A DNA stretch of 6,414 nt. It comes from an uncultured Holophagaceae bacterium (GTDB lineage: Bacteria; Acidobacteriota; Holophagae; Holophagales; Holophagaceae). Positions 5,029 through 6,414 of the stretch are shown piece by piece; position 1 is the stretch's first letter, and each line of letters opens with the position of its first letter. The notes under the pieces were generated by a model. The model made no database searches. It saw only the letters and a list, made by a program, of their open reading frames with translations, and was not told the origin of the DNA. The position numbers were made by a program, and so were the translations under genes. The stretch is taken from contig CAITBU010000221.1 in NCBI GenBank assembly GCA_903890595.1, positions 1 to 6,414 of the forward strand. Direction: 5' to 3'.

Positions 5029-6414
5029 ATGTCTGCTGATTCGCGCATCCTCCGCATCGCCAACGCAGGTGGGTACTGGGGCGATGACCCCTACGCCCTG
5101 CGCCGCCAGGTCCAGGGGCCCCTGCCCGTGGATGTGGTCTCCATCGACTTCCTGGCGGAGATCACCATGAGCATCCTGCAGAAGCAGAAGCTCAAGGACC
5201 CCAGCGCCGGCTATGCCCGGGACTTCGTCTCCCAGGTCGAGCCCCTGCTGGGCGATATCCTGAAGCGCAAGATCCGCATCATCACCAACGCCGGCGGCGT
5301 GAACCCCCAGGCCTGTGCCGAGGCCCTGGCGGCCGTCGCCCGCAAGCAGGGCCTCAAGCTCCGGGTGGCCATCGTGGATGGCGATGACATCGCCCCGACC
5401 ATGAGCAGCCTGCGCAGCCAGGGCGTGGCCTTCAAGAACATGGAGACCGGCGAGGACTTCGCCCCCTATGCCGACAAGGTGATGGCGGCCAATGCGTACT
5501 TTGGCGCCATGCCCGTGGTGGAGGCCCTGAACAACAACCCGGACATCGTCCTGTGCGGCCGCGTGACCGACACTGGCATCACCCTGGCGGCCATGATCCA
5601 CGCCTTCGGCTGGGCGGCGAACGACTGGGATCGCCTGGCGGCGGGCATCGTGGCGGGGCACATCATCGAGTGCGGCGCCCAGGCCACGGGCGGCAACTTC
5701 ACGGACTGGAAGAAGGTGCCGGGCTACCTGGAGATGGGCTACCCCATCGTCGAGTGCTGCGCCGATGGCTCCTTCACCGTCACCAAGCACCCGGGCAGTG
5801 GCGGCCTCGTCAGCTGCCAGACCGTGCGGGAGCAGCTGCTCTACGAGATGGGCCATCCCCGCAGCTACCTCACGCCGGATGTGATGGCCGACTTCTCGAC
5901 CATCCAGCTCCGCGCCGATGGTCCCGACCGGGTCCACGTGAGTGGCGTCCAGGGCCGTCCCCCCACGGACTTGCTCAAGGCCAGCATCGCCTACGCCGAT
6001 GGCTTCAAGACCAGCGGCACCCTCATCATCTCGGGGCCCGACGCCCGGGCCAAGGCCGAGGTGTTCGCCGAGATCTTCTGGGCCCGCTGCACCAGCGAGC
6101 TCGAGCGGGCTGGACTGCCCGCCCTCACCCACACCTGCACGGAGTACATCGGCGATGACGCCACCCACCGGACCTTGACGCCGGCGGTGCTCACCAAGGA
6201 GATCCTGCTGCGGGTCTCGGCGCACCACGCCGACCGCCGCTCCCTCGAAGTGTTCCGCAAGCTCCTGCCCGCCCAGATCCTGTCCGGGCCTTCCGGTGTG
6301 GCTGTCACCGGCGGCGCCCCCATGATCTCGGATGTGGTGAGCTACTGGCCCGCCCTCATCCCCCAGGACTGCGCCCTGCCACTGGTCCGCGTCCTGGAGG
6401 AGCGGGGCAGCGGC
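5029..6414 (+). CDS. atuA: AtuA-family (DUF1446) protein, 3' truncated by window edge
   Basis: An open frame from ATG 5029 to the window end gives 462 residues with no stop. The N-terminus has IANAGGYWGDDP (10-21), then IITNAGGVNPQACAEAL (84-100), NAYFGAMP (155-162), LCGRVTDTGITLAAMIHAFGW (175-195) and the hallmark LAAGIVAGHIIECGAQATGG (203-222). VTKHPGSGGLVS (251-262), LLYEMGHPRSYLTPDV (270-285) and RVHVSGVQGRPPT (301-313) follow, and SGPSGVAVTGGAP ... YWPALIP (419-445) lies near the end of the AtuA core. AtuA proteins are about 600 residues in my recollection, so a C-terminal domain of 100 or more residues should follow outside. The family is named after acyclic terpene utilisation in Pseudomonas; its biochemical role is not established. 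GGAG (5019-5022) precedes the ATG, and the 32-bp gap to the carboxyltransferase gene supports one operon. The symbol denotes family only; the real substrate may not be a terpene. Confidence 0.88.
   Translation, partial: MSADSRILRIANAGGYWGDDPYALRRQVQGPLPVDVVSIDFLAEITMSILQKQKLKDPSAGYARDFVSQVEPLLGDILKRKIRIITNAGGVNPQACAEALAAVARKQGLKLRVAIVDGDDIAPTMSSLRSQGVAFKNMETGEDFAPYADKVMAANAYFGAMPVVEALNNNPDIVLCGRVTDTGITLAAMIHAFGWAANDWDRLAAGIVAGHIIECGAQATGGNFTDWKKVPGYLEMGYPIVECCADGSFTVTKHPGSGGLVSCQTVREQLLYEMGHPRSYLTPDVMADFSTIQLRADGPDRVHVSGVQGRPPTDLLKASIAYADGFKTSGTLIISGPDARAKAEVFAEIFWARCTSELERAGLPALTHTCTEYIGDDATHRTLTPAVLTKEILLRVSAHHADRRSLEVFRKLLPAQILSGPSGVAVTGGAPMISDVVSYWPALIPQDCALPLVRVLEERGSG

Overview
The window is a high-GC bacterial chromosome segment with strong C/G bias at third codon positions. 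It has two halves. The left half (1-1672) holds small genes and repeat-rich spacers. The right half (1673-6414) holds a divergently arranged catabolic gene cluster. The organism cannot be fixed from the sequence alone. The mix of liu-type genes with short-period intergenic repeats (9-mers based on TCTGYGT, 7-mers based on CCGATAG) is what I would expect of an acidobacterium of the Geothrix/Holophaga type, but this is a low-confidence guess from memory; other high-GC groups such as Myxococcota remain possible.

Layout. 1-67: last codons of a plus-strand gene cut by the window edge. 68-561: about 490 bp without a convincing gene, holding four separate triplets of 9-bp repeats and two strong GC-rich hairpins. 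562-1047 (minus): a PaaI-like hotdog thioesterase. 1048-1232: divergent spacer with a TTCCAC dyad. 1233-1517 (plus): a 94-residue three-helix membrane protein of unknown function. 1518-1672: spacer between convergent genes, almost filled by two opposed arrays of a 7-bp repeat that reach to within a few bases of both stop codons. 1673-2077 (minus): a MerR regulator resembling LiuR. 2078-2220: divergent control region with an 18-bp ACGT-containing pseudo-palindrome. 2221-3378, 3389-4996 and 5029-6414 (plus): acyl-CoA dehydrogenase, methylcrotonyl-CoA carboxylase-like carboxyltransferase (535 aa), and an AtuA/DUF1446 protein that runs off the window. Gaps between these three genes are 10 and 32 bp, so they very probably form one operon.

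How the genes work together. The order MerR regulator, acyl-CoA dehydrogenase, carboxyltransferase matches the leucine/isovalerate liu cluster (liuR-liuA-liuB). There, isovaleryl-CoA is dehydrogenated to 3-methylcrotonyl-CoA, which is then carboxylated. The next gene, however, is of the AtuA family, known from the acyclic terpene (citronellol/geraniol) cluster, where geranyl-CoA carboxylase does the matching step. The dehydrogenase also has its catalytic glutamate at the short-chain acyl-CoA dehydrogenase position, not the isovaleryl-CoA dehydrogenase position. The cluster is therefore best read as a liu/atu hybrid acting on a branched, alpha-beta unsaturated acyl-CoA whose identity is not settled by this window. 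The biotin carboxylase/biotin carrier subunit, enoyl-CoA hydratase and HMG-CoA lyase needed to finish either pathway are not in the window and would be expected downstream.
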